A stretch of 64,000 nt of DNA from the NCBI GenBank assembly GCA_040756055.1, contig JBFLZR010000007.1, forward strand, positions 1 through 64,000, given 5' to 3'. Origin of the DNA: Candidatus Zixiibacteriota bacterium (GTDB taxonomy: Bacteria > Zixibacteria > MSB-5A5 > GN15 > FEB-12). Made by a program: the position numbers and the translations under genes. The notes beneath the pieces were generated by a model that made no database searches, was not told the DNA's origin, and worked only from the letters and a program-made list of their open reading frames with translations. Of the stretch, positions 19,929 to 29,900 are shown one piece after another; position 1 is the stretch's first letter; each line of letters opens with the position of its first letter.

Positions 19929-21137
19929 ATGGGAATAAGGGTGGTTTGGACAATAATGTTGTCTGTCCTCATAGCCACGTCATCTTCGACAGCCGTCACG
20001 CTTACGGTTCAGCGCGGGTCAGACCTTCAGTCGGTGATAGATTTCGCCTCCGATGGCGACACTATTTCCCTCGCCCCCAAAATCTTCACCGCCCGACCAT
20101 CGAAATTCATCGATCCCCTCTGCGGCAATTGCGAAGACCCCAAAACCGAAGCTACTGCCACCCGCGGCTATATCATCAGAAACAAGGCGCTCACGATAGT
20201 CGGCCAATCCCGCACCGAGACAATCCTCGAAACCAAAGCGGGCTACGGAATCTATTTCGAGAACTCCTATGGTTCCACGCTGAGCAATCTCACTGTAACC
20301 GGGGGAGTACGCGATGCCGATGGCAACGCGACCGATGCCGCTGTCGTGGTGCGCAAATCACGGGTAACAGTGCAAGGCGTCAACATCATCAACAACGATA
20401 ACCGTATCGACACCGTAGTAGTCGGAATCGGCGGGATTTACGGCCGCGAAGGCGCCGAGATCAACGCGGTCGACTGCCGCATAATCAACAACGGTTGGGA
20501 TGGAATCGCCCTGTACCGGGGCGCTGTGGCTACAATAATCGACTGTGTCATCAGAACCGGACGGGGAGCGGGGATAGGCGTAACCTGGGATGCCTCTTGC
20601 GTAGCCTACCGCAACGAGGTCTCCGGCTACTGGAAAGGCATTGGCGCCTTCGGCAACTCCTGGGTTATCGCCCGCAACAATCTCGTGCGCGATAATCTCG
20701 GATGGGGGATGATCGCCACCGGGCAATCGTACATGGACATGACCAACAACGTCATCTATCACAATGGCAATTGCGGCATAGCTCCCTGGTCGAGCGAGAG
20801 CCGCGGAAGAATCGTCAACAATATCATCACCCAAAACGGTTGGCGTGATGAGTGGGTCTGCCCCTGTGTCGGGGTCTGGAACTATGGCGACTGGGCCAAG
20901 TGGGAATTCGCCAACAACATTGTCTGGGGCAACAAAGATGACAACTACCGCGATATCTGGGACCACACCGGCTTCAACGGCAATATCAGCGAGGACCCGA
21001 TGTTCACGGGGGAAGGGGACTTTCGTCTGCGCGATGATTCTCCGGCCATCAACGGCGGCAACCCCGGCATATTCAACGTCGACGGAACCATATCGCACAT
21101 AGGCTTGTACGGCGGCCCGCAAGCCTGGCGACGGTAG
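19929..21137 (+). CDS. Secreted right-handed beta-helix protein
   Basis: A 402-residue protein with a signal peptide (about residues 1-23) and then repeated short strands with Asn-ladder positions typical of parallel beta-helix (PbH1/NosD-like) proteins: RGYIIRNKALTIVGQSR, NSYGSTLSNLTVTGGV, VTVQGVNIINNDN, VDCRIINNGWDGIALYRGA, ARNNLVRDNLGWG and TNNVIYHNGNCG. A final segment (DPMFTGEGDFRLRDDSPAI) is typical of DUF1565/right-handed beta-helix end caps. Such proteins bind or cleave polysaccharides at the surface; no polysaccharide-lyase catalytic signature is evident. No sorting domain is present. A clear ribosome site is not visible. Confidence 0.85.
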   Translation: MGIRVVWTIMLSVLIATSSSTAVTLTVQRGSDLQSVIDFASDGDTISLAPKIFTARPSKFIDPLCGNCEDPKTEATATRGYIIRNKALTIVGQSRTETILETKAGYGIYFENSYGSTLSNLTVTGGVRDADGNATDAAVVVRKSRVTVQGVNIINNDNRIDTVVVGIGGIYGREGAEINAVDCRIINNGWDGIALYRGAVATIIDCVIRTGRGAGIGVTWDASCVAYRNEVSGYWKGIGAFGNSWVIARNNLVRDNLGWGMIATGQSYMDMTNNVIYHNGNCGIAPWSSESRGRIVNNIITQNGWRDEWVCPCVGVWNYGDWAKWEFANNIVWGNKDDNYRDIWDHTGFNGNISEDPMFTGEGDFRLRDDSPAINGGNPGIFNVDGTISHIGLYGGPQAWRR

Positions 21138-21253
21138 TCAAGAAAATCGTAACAAACGAATAATAAATTAAATCTTGATTCGTCAGCGTCCGAATTAATC
21201 TTATATCTGCTGTAACCGAAATTAACACTTTTCAATTCAGAGGAGGAATTGTG

Positions 21254-22177
21254 ATGAGAAAATTGATTTTATTCGCCGTGATTATCGGATTGGCGCTGTC
21301 GGTAGTTGTCGGATGCGGCGATGATGACGATACCCCGACAACCCCGATCGTCAAGGATGATGGCGAACTGAATGATCCGGAGTTCCTGGCCGCCCTCGAG
21401 GCATATTACACGGCAGGGAGTATGTCGGACATGATGCTTGGCTGGATTGATATTCTGATAGACACGGTTTTCGAGGACTCGGCTCTCCTGAGCGCTTCGG
21501 GTAAGCCCATCGTGATCACTGCCACCAGCGACTCTGTCTATGGCACTTACCACTCGACCAGCAACTACTGGTATTTCTACGCCAGCGCCGTTGACACCAT
21601 CTTCGGTCAGGGCCAGGTTGTCGAAGATATAGTGACCTTTTTGCTTGAGGATTCGATCCAGTTTTTGCACGGGACAACTCCGGTGCAATGGCCCGACTCG
21701 ACTCTCTTGACCGCCATAAAAAACGGGGTCGCCCTTACGCTGGATTCGGGTGAGGGAGACCTGACGGCCGGGCAATTTCTTACCCTGACAGGCGATATTG
21801 TTATGCGAGGTGATGTTACCCTGACGGGAAGCCGATCGTTTGATATGGCTATCTACGATGAGAGCGATGATACCTGTACTCTCACGCTTGATATGACCAC
21901 AACCGCCAGCAGTATCGAAGGCAATCTCACCGTGTTGGAGGAAGGCGGCTGTCCGTCGGCGGGTAGTTTGACCAACGCCGGTATCATCGGCATCAATTGC
22001 AGCGGCGATTCAGCTTGGTCGTTCAACGACAACTGGGTTGTCACGGAGACTTTCTACGGCGACAGCTCGGTGGTTGTGTTCGAGAACACCACTACTCGTT
22101 GGACATTTACGGATTACTGTGAAAGCGGTATAACAACCAAACCTCTGGCCGATATAATGGCTGCTATCAAACCATAG
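21254..22177 (+). CDS. Lipoprotein, first of a tandem paralogous pair
   Basis: A 307-residue lipoprotein with lipobox VVGC followed by GDDDD, acidic residues that commonly follow the acylated Cys in this genome. The mature part shares long segments with the next gene: PIVKDDGELNDPEFLAALEAY, WYFYASAVDTI, LLEDSIQFLHGTTPVQWPDS and WSFNDNWVVTETF. No known domain is recognised; the beta-rich pattern suggests a surface beta-sandwich. The ATG at 21254 is chosen because AGGAGG at 21241-21246 is well spaced, unlike the in-frame GTG at 21251. It has its own terminator, followed by the promoter of its paralogue. Confidence 0.8.
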   Translation: MRKLILFAVIIGLALSVVVGCGDDDDTPTTPIVKDDGELNDPEFLAALEAYYTAGSMSDMMLGWIDILIDTVFEDSALLSASGKPIVITATSDSVYGTYHSTSNYWYFYASAVDTIFGQGQVVEDIVTFLLEDSIQFLHGTTPVQWPDSTLLTAIKNGVALTLDSGEGDLTAGQFLTLTGDIVMRGDVTLTGSRSFDMAIYDESDDTCTLTLDMTTTASSIEGNLTVLEEGGCPSAGSLTNAGIIGINCSGDSAWSFNDNWVVTETFYGDSSVVVFENTTTRWTFTDYCESGITTKPLADIMAAIKP

Positions 22178-22200
22178 TTTGGCCGGGTAAATTGTCTGAA

Positions 22201-22230
22201 AAAAGGGAAAACCTCATGGTTTTCCCTTTT
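22201..22230 (+). terminator. Terminator of lipoprotein 1 (duplicated module)
   Basis: AAAAGGGAAAACC pairs perfectly with GGTTTTCCCTTTT around TCAT. The same hairpin, with a different loop, recurs at 23329-23358 after the paralogue. Confidence 0.88.
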
Positions 22231-22233
22231 CTG

Positions 22234-22261
22234 TTGACAGAAACCGCCTGTTTCCTGTAAT
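22234..22261 (+). promoter_or_regulatory. Promoter of lipoprotein 2, fused to the preceding terminator
   Basis: TTGACA (22234-22239), 16 bp, TGTAAT (22256-22261). It starts four bases after the terminator hairpin. The hairpin plus -35 region is duplicated at 23329-23389. Confidence 0.65.
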
Positions 22262-22374
22262 TCAGTTTAATAACGCAGTAACTGGTCAATGAATAAAATA
22301 GGGACTCGAAAGCCGCAGAATCAAATCCGCAGCCGAGACATCCCAAATCAACAGTTAAGGGAGGATGTAATCTC

Positions 22375-23304
22375 ATGAAAAGACTTATCTTACTGGCGGT
22401 AATAATAGGCCTGGCCCTTTCGTTAGCGGTAGGGTGCGGCGATGACGACGCATCCTTGAATCCGATTGTCAAAGAAGATGGCGATTTCAGCGATCCCGAA
22501 TTTCAGGCGGCCCTCGACGCATATAGGCAAGCTTCTATATATACAAGTTCGACGCTCTACTGGGTCGATGCTCTGATTGATATGGTTACAGTTGATTCCG
22601 GTGCCCTGATTATATCGGATAGATGGATCACCGTCCACACAGCCAGTGATAGCTATCTCCTCGAGTACCATAACAGCAGTCAGTATTGGTATCTCTGCGT
22701 TTGCCGGATCGACACGATTCGGGATTATGCCCAGGAGATTGTCGACATACAGTCATACTCGCTGGAGGATTCGATTCAGTTTTTGCAGAGCGCGACTCCG
22801 GTGCAGTGGCCGGATACCTCTCTTTTGACGGGGATGAAGAATGGAATCAGGTTGACCTCATCTTCGACCGCGACTGCGAGAAACGTCAACCTGGGGCAAC
22901 TCATTACAGTTACTGGTGACTTTATTAATATGGGGGACGTGACCATTGAAGGTCGTCAGGACCTTGAGTTCACAAAGTATCTCGTTGACGCTGATTCCTG
23001 CGGATACAATGTTGACGTTTCCACCACCGCGCGGGATATTCAGGTGCATTTGGGTGGTCTGTTTCACGGCGACTGTCCAACCAACGGTACCCTGAAAAGC
23101 TCCGGGAATCTGGGTGTCAGTTGTAGTGGCGATACAACGCTCTCGTTCAACGATAATTGGACAGTCACAGAAATCTTCTATCCTGACAGCATGCTCGTTG
23201 TGTTCGAAAACTCGACAACCCGATGGAAATTCTGGGAGGAATGCTGGTACGGCGGAACAATTGTCCTTGAGCCGTTGGGAATTCTCATGGCATTTAAGCC
23301 ATGA
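22375..23304 (+). CDS. Lipoprotein, second of a tandem paralogous pair
   Basis: A 309-residue lipoprotein with the signal segment MKRLILLAVIIGLALSLAVGC, nearly the same as its neighbour's. It aligns with the upstream gene over its whole length (PIVKEDGDFSDPEFQAALDAY, LEDSIQFLQSATPVQWPDTS, LSFNDNWTVTEIFYPDS), with divergence in the middle. The pair arose by tandem duplication that included the terminator and -35 region. GGGAGG lies upstream of the ATG. It is probably anchored in the envelope. Function unknown. Confidence 0.8.
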   Translation: MKRLILLAVIIGLALSLAVGCGDDDASLNPIVKEDGDFSDPEFQAALDAYRQASIYTSSTLYWVDALIDMVTVDSGALIISDRWITVHTASDSYLLEYHNSSQYWYLCVCRIDTIRDYAQEIVDIQSYSLEDSIQFLQSATPVQWPDTSLLTGMKNGIRLTSSSTATARNVNLGQLITVTGDFINMGDVTIEGRQDLEFTKYLVDADSCGYNVDVSTTARDIQVHLGGLFHGDCPTNGTLKSSGNLGVSCSGDTTLSFNDNWTVTEIFYPDSMLVVFENSTTRWKFWEECWYGGTIVLEPLGILMAFKP

Positions 23305-23328
23305 CTGCCGGCATTGTGAGATATATTT

Positions 23329-23358
23329 AAAAGGGAAAACCTGTTGGTTTTCCCTTTT
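23329..23358 (+). terminator. Terminator of lipoprotein 2 (duplicated module)
   Basis: AAAAGGGAAAACC pairs with GGTTTTCCCTTTT around TGTT, as after lipoprotein 1. Confidence 0.88.
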
Positions 23359-23361
23359 CTG

Positions 23362-23389
23362 TTGACAGAAACCGCCGATGTCTTGTTAT
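23362..23389 (+). promoter_or_regulatory. Promoter of tRNA-Ser in the duplicated module
   Basis: TTGACA (23362-23367), 16 bp, TGTTAT (23384-23389). It lies three bases after the terminator of lipoprotein 2 and about 65 bp before the tRNA. Confidence 0.6.
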
Positions 23390-23453
23390 TAGGCACGGCA
23401 TCGCTGTGCCCGGGTAAGATGCCGATCTGCCCGTAATCTTCGACCAACCGATC

Positions 23454-23541
23454 GGAGGAGTGGCTGAGTGGTCGAAAGCGGCGGTCTTGAAAACCGTTGT
23501 ACCGTATGGTACCGTGGGTTCGAATCCTACCTCCTCCGCCA
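23454..23541 (+). tRNA. tRNA-Ser (anticodon UGA)
   Basis: An 88-base class II tRNA. The acceptor stem GGAGGAG pairs with CTCCTCC and is followed by G and an encoded CCA. The anticodon loop CTTGAAA gives anticodon TGA, reading UCA/UCN serine codons. There is a long variable arm (TACCGTATGGTA) and a T-loop GGTTCGAATCC. The RHS island begins about 440 bp downstream. Confidence 0.97.
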
Positions 23542-23893
23542 TAGTTCGGCTTTTGGCTCTTCAACGAGATAGTTGAAGGGCTTTTTGTATATGGGATATA
23601 GGGATAGCCCCTTGATGGTGCAGTTCGAAAGTAGGTTGGAAAGTAACTTCGCCTGTCCAATAGGTTTCCGCGTAAGGTGCTCAGAATAGGCACACTGTGC
23701 GAATTCTAAAAAACTGACTCCGGACTGGTAGTAATCTCGGCATGTTCCCTCAAGGCCTTTCAGACCCTCTCCTACAGCGTCCTGGTCCTGAACCAGAAGC
23801 GACTCTTGCCCGCCCCCTGTCAGGTCACGGATCACCAGGTCGATGGAGATTTTATCCCGGGTGGAGCAAGAAAAAATCACCCGCAAAAAATCA
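23542..23893. other. Region between tRNA-Ser and the RHS gene
   Basis: A short inverted pair follows the tRNA (AGTTCGGCTTTTGGCTCTTCAACG...GTTGAAGGGCTTTTTG), a possible tRNA terminator. A minus-strand open frame (23527-23886) runs into the tRNA and resembles no family I know. No integrase gene is present. Confidence 0.35.
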
Positions 23894-23923
23894 TTGACAA
23901 GAGTGACTACTTTTGGCTAACTT
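23894..23923 (+). promoter_or_regulatory. Candidate promoter of the large RHS gene
   Basis: TTGACA (23894-23899), 18 bp, TAACTT (23918-23923), followed by a leader of about 50 bases and GGGGAGG before the ATG at 23980. Confidence 0.6.
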
Positions 23924-23979
23924 TCGTACGGTCACACACAACCCTACAAAATACTCATGAAACCCATAGGGGAGGTCTT

Positions 23980-26900
23980 ATGCCAGTTTCTCTAAAAAGG
24001 CTCAGCTTGGCTTTGGTAGTCTTCTGTCTTTGTCTGCCCTTCACAGCCAGCGGAGGCGATGACGACGAATACAACACCTTAACTAATAGTGTCACGCCTG
24101 GTTCCTACAGCGCGGGATCATCGATAACGGCTTTCACCGATCCATCCAACACTGGATCCCTTTCCAGCTCCGTCAATTTATACACCGGCCAACACCAAGA
24201 GTCATTCCCGCTTGTTTCTATCCCCGGCCGTGGCGGTTTAGGCGTATCGCTGTCTTTGGACTACAATGGAAATGTCAGCCACGTAATGTTGGAGGAAAAC
24301 CGCAAAGCGCAGGCTTCTCCATGGGGGCTCGGCTTTGACCTTGGTCTTGAGTCAATCAAATGTAATCACATGGGTACAGCGGATATCCGCGACGACGAAT
24401 ACGTGTTCATACTCGGCACAGCTGCCGTCAGGATGATCAAGGCCAACCCCGACAGCAGCCGTTATATACTTGAAAACGGCGAGCCGTGGGTGATATACCC
24501 GTCCACCGACCTCGTTGGCGGCAAAACATGCGTTATCGGCTGGACCGTTATAAAGCAGGACGGTACTGTATACAAATATGGTGATTTTAGTACGGATTAC
24601 TCCTCGTGGAACGCCACTCGCAATGTATTGCGCTATGGCAACTTTGTCGGCAGCGGCGTTACCACCGGCGATATCCCTTATCCTTTCCAGTGGGACCTGG
24701 CCCGAATTCAGGATGCCCAGAACCTCAACTGGATCAAATTCACCTACATCCATGAGCCGGGATACCTGAAGGTGCGAAATGCCACCGGCGATGATATAAC
24801 CGACTCTGATAACGCGTACACGCGGTATTCATATCTCAAGACCATTGAAACGGCCGACAGCAATAGGATAGAAATCGAATATGGCACTCGAGAAGACTAT
24901 CAGCCGTTCTATGGCGTTAACATTTACGAGTTCTACAGCAGCAAGTTTCCCGTTAGAATATTCCAGAAGAATCCCTCGGGGCAATTCATCTCGTACTTGA
25001 TTCTGCACTATGGATATTTGAATGACGCGAAGGGAAGCTCGTTTAAGAAATTGGTATTGAACAGCATCGAACCGAGGGACATCACCGGGCACAACGGTGA
25101 TGGCTGGTTCAACTACGCGTGGATCCCTTCATGCCATTTCGAATACGATCCCGATTACGGCAATATGACCAAAATTACCTATCCCAGCGGGGCTGTGAAG
25201 GAACTTCAATATCAACAAACCACGGCTGACCAAATAGTCTCGTCGTTGGACATACAATTATCCGATATGGTGCCGAGTACAAATGCGTACACCAACGTTG
25301 TAGGAAACATCTTTACGCACAGGCAGAGAAATGGACATCTCGAACTGGGGGTCTGGGATGGTTACTGGAGAATCGATACATTGATGGAGAATTGCGCCCT
25401 CGACGACAATACAGCGATTTCTCCAGATGGGTGGATGGTGTATCCGTCAGGCAATGAGTTGATTGTCAGGCGCTGGATGGGCGGTTACTGGGACGTCGAT
25501 ACCCTGCAGGACGAGATCTCGCGTGACTGCAATGTTTATCTCTATGCGGGAAAAGATTGCTTCGTTGCGGCGACAGGAACCTACGACTATAGTGGGTATG
25601 ATGAAATAGGTTCGTGCCGTCAGATCGCACGCGGGTATTTCTACCGTTGGGATGGATCCGAATGGCACGGGGAAAAAGTCCTGGATGACGGGGAATGGAA
25701 CTTGGGCACGGACTGGAACTTGGGCAAAGTTGAATTGGGTGTGGATTGCTATGTTATCTCTTATTGGAAGCAGAACTCATACGATGAGGACAATTCCCGC
25801 GTAGGATATGTACTCGGCAAGTACGACCCGATTTCATCTACGATCAAAAAACGCGGACCATTTGACCACGCTTGGCACAGCTTAAACACGGGAAGTGTAG
25901 TCGCTATGGGGCCAGGGGATATGATTGGGGCGTTGTACTACAATTATTATAGTTCGGTTAACGGTGTTTGGATTTGGCATTGGGATCCTGAATCAGGTGA
26001 CTGGACCTGGCAACCTGAAAAGCGGGTAAGCGATTGGCTAATTCCGCATAATGTGTTCGCTCTACCCAATGGAGTAGCAGCATGCGTTAGCGCAGGAGAT
26101 GGGAAGCACTATCGTTTAAATACATATCAACTTGACAGTGTGCAAAGAACGTCTGAATTTGTTTGGGAGTTGTGGGATGAAGCCGAGGCATACGTCGGAG
26201 AAATCCACGGTACCCCACACTCGCTTGGACTAAAGGTTCGCTGGTATGGTGGTGGCGGACCGGTGGTAGTCGCACCGTGGAATGGGCTGCGCTTCGGACC
26301 GTCGATACTATACATTGAGGGAGACGTCCCTCCAGAAAAGCGACTCTATATGTTTGGCGACGGTTGCGCATTAGGCCCACCGGTGGGACAGGATGGCGGT
26401 CCTTTCAATATCATCTCGCGAAGGTTCGAAGGAAACGGATCCTGGGCCACGGAGCAGTTTACCGTTGTATGCGACGAAGCCGCGAAGGGTTTTACAGCAA
26501 CCGACGAGGCAATATTGTTTCGCTCACAGAAGAAAAGCTTCATGTATTGGTACGATTCACGGCAGGGTGACTATACTGGGCCATATACCCTGGTGGATTA
26601 TTCCAGCCTACCGCTGGATATGTTCGTGGAGAGCGCTGAGCACCACTGCCAGGGCGGTAAAGGGCGGACTTTTGCGATCGACTACCATATACAGCAGGGT
26701 TTATTGTATCCCATCTTCTGGTCCAGCAGCTTCTGCTTTCATGTTCAGCCATCCCAAACGGGGCTACGTTGGAGCGGCCCCCCTGTCCATCGCGTCATAT
26801 CCTCAATTTCTCTCTATCCAAACGAAGGCTCTGATGCGACAATACAATCCTTCAGCTATTTCGGCGGAATTTCCGATCCCTCCACCACGACGCCGCGATT

Positions 26901-29900
26901 CGCCAGAGCTGAGGTTTCCACACCTTATTTCGCGGGTGATGCTCCCGATGGCTACACCCGGCACTACTTCTATAACGATATGGATAGGGGTGATGAACAG
27001 TTTCAGTCTGTCTTCGATGCCGATCCGAACACAGAAGTTGATCTCAAATCCGCCGCTAAATATGGCGGTATTGCCAACGGTGGTTACCAGCTTGATGGTC
27101 AGGAGTACTACAGCTATTCATACTCAACCAACCCGAGTGATACTGTGGATTGGACCCGTGTGTTTCATTCATTGGCATACACCCCCGATAACATTAGTGG
27201 TGTCTACCGTACACGCATAGACAAATCTGTCGCCAGAAAAGACAGCCTTGAGACGGAAGTCATTTATAATTACGACGATTACAGCAACCAGGTCGTTTCA
27301 ACGAGGACGAAATTGGCAGGGGAAAACGAGTATCTGGTGGATTCTGTTGTGTATGCATTCCGCGAACGTATGGATAGCGCGGACCTGCGAGAAATTTACA
27401 ACGCCCTGACCCCGGTGAGCAAAAAACTCAGTCTCTATGAAGCTGGCGCGACTGACTCCGTATTAGCGTTTGCCGGAGATTCACTTGAGCTGATAGGTAG
27501 CTGGATTCCCGTTGAGACTTACACTTTCGGGCACTTAAATCCGTTTGAGGACTCTGTAAGCACTTTCAAGACTCTTCCCGATGGTCAAAGCTTTGACCAG
27601 TGGGGTAATCGGATATCGAGTATAGGTGCTGATGGTGATACTTCGTGCGTTAAGTACAATGCGAAGGGGAACCAAATCGTAGCTACCGGTCAGAACTGCT
27701 ATCTGAGTGACTTTCTGGTTCAGGATTTTGAGCAAAGCGAAGGATGGGATGGTTGGTATGAGCGGTATGAGTACAGCAATATCTCTCTTGTGACGGACGA
27801 TGTGTTTACCGGAACGCGTGCTCTAAAGATAGTTGATGATGCCAACAGCAGCGCCAACAACTGGGGACCGAGTCGTGCTATTTCGGTGGATGACCTCACA
27901 GACAGTGTCTACTACATGTCCTGCTGGGTCAAAACCGATCACGACGTGAGTGTATACCTCTGGCTCAATGACTACAGCAAGAATATCTCATTCACAGACC
28001 TCGTTCCCAACGAATGGCAGAAAATTGAGGCCGTATACCACATTACGGGGTCCGATCTGGCCGGACTGGACAACATTTCGGCGGAGCTGGTATTGAGAGA
28101 TAATGAGACTGCCATTCCGGGAGTTTCATATGCCATCTTCGATGATTTCCGGTTCCATCCGCTCGATGCGGTAGTGTCAACCAAGACCTACGACCCGGTT
28201 TCCGGTGTGGTTACTTCTGAATCCGGACAGGACAATTTCCCGATGAAATATGAGTATGATGCTTTCCTCCGGCCAATTGCCGTCTATGATCACAAAGACG
28301 AGATTCTGAGCCACACATACTACAAGGGAGCCAGCCAGTTCACAGCAGACAATCCTTACCATGTAAGAACAACATCATATTCGGCTAACTCACAGCCACT
28401 AAACTCCGTAACGTACTATGACGGACTCGGCCGGGTTCTGCAGACTAGGTCAGAAAATCCAAACGGCGCTTCGGAAGTGATTGTCTCCACATCGGAATAC
28501 GACAGCCATGGCCGAGCCACCAAAGAGTACAAGCCGTTCCTGGAGAATTATACCATGGATTTGGATTCCACAGCGTATCTCCAGGTCGCATACGACCCAA
28601 TTTTGTGGAATGATTACTACACCAATTCGGACTATGGCAATCTGGCGTTCTTGGACGTGGATACTCTGGTTTACTACATTGGCACCAGCAGTTTTGATCG
28701 CACCACCGGATGTTGTTGCGAGAAAGATCCGGAAGCGAATGATACCCTGTGTCTCGACGGGCGCCAGGGACGTTTCTGGTGGGAACTGTATATGGAGACC
28801 AACTATGAGCAGGAATATTGCGAGATACTTCTCAATGGTAACTCGGTAGCATATCTGGCGCTGCCCAATCTGCTTCGGGCCGCCGACGGTTGCGAACAGA
28901 TATACCTGTCTGATACGGGATCGTTCCTGATTGAGGAGGGGGATACGGTCATGATCATCCTCGACAACAGCTACGGATGGTGCAAGTACTCCACTCCTCC
29001 GTCGAGCTACTGCAAGTCAGCCGTCTGGATTGCCGCTATCGACTCCACCTGGACATACTGGGCTGTCGATACGACGACAACTAATTGGGTTAGAGACTTT
29101 GACGCGGGTGATGTTGCCGCCAAGGTCCTGGCCTATTATGACGCCGATGGTCCCGGTGTGGATTGCGGCGGATACCCGTTCTCCGAGTATGCTTACTCCA
29201 AAGAGGTCAACTCAAAGCTGGACAGTGCCGGCGCGCCGGGTGAAGATTGGTTCATCGGGTCCGGCAGGCCCGTAAAGCACCAGCAGCTTACCGATGTGGC
29301 GAAAAAGGAGTATATCAGCAAGACGATCGATCAGGATGGTGTGGAATTAATGGCTACGGCCGATCACTGGGGTACCTATGAACGGTCGTATGGTGTCATC
29401 GATGGAGATACGATTGTCACGACCACCTACAAAGACAGGCTCGGACGCGATACCGCCGTCTATTTGGACACTTTAGCCGGAACTGCCCCGATCCCTCTAA
29501 GGCGCACGACTTATAACGACCGGGGCATGGTAACCAGTACCTGGAAAGTCGACTACGGCACAATAAGAATGCTCTACGATCTAAGCGGCAATCTTCGTTT
29601 CATGCAAAATGACAAGCGGTTGGCAGAGAACAAGTTTGTCTATTTCAAATACGATCAGCAGGGGCGCAAGATAGAAGAAGGTATCATGGGGTCGGCCGCG
29701 TTATACTTTAAAGAGGCCAACGCCCGGATAGAATCATTCCCGGACACCAGCACATACGATCCCGATGTGCAATACCGCTGGTACTATGATTACTACGACA
29801 AAGGCGACAGCGTTATTGTGGCTCCCGGCAAGCTGGTTCGGGTAGAGGACAACGGTTTCGGAGATTATAAGTACTACAGAGAGTTCTATTACTACCCCGA

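Noticed and set aside
23527-23886. Minus-strand frame of 119 codons next to tRNA-Ser.
   Set aside because: It runs into the tRNA 3' end and resembles no family; possible debris but not supportable as a gene or integrase fragment.
23806-23979. Upstream in-frame extension of the large RHS gene from 23806.
   Set aside because: It would place 58 unlike residues before a clear signal peptide; GGGGAGG and the promoter at 23894-23923 fix the start at 23980.
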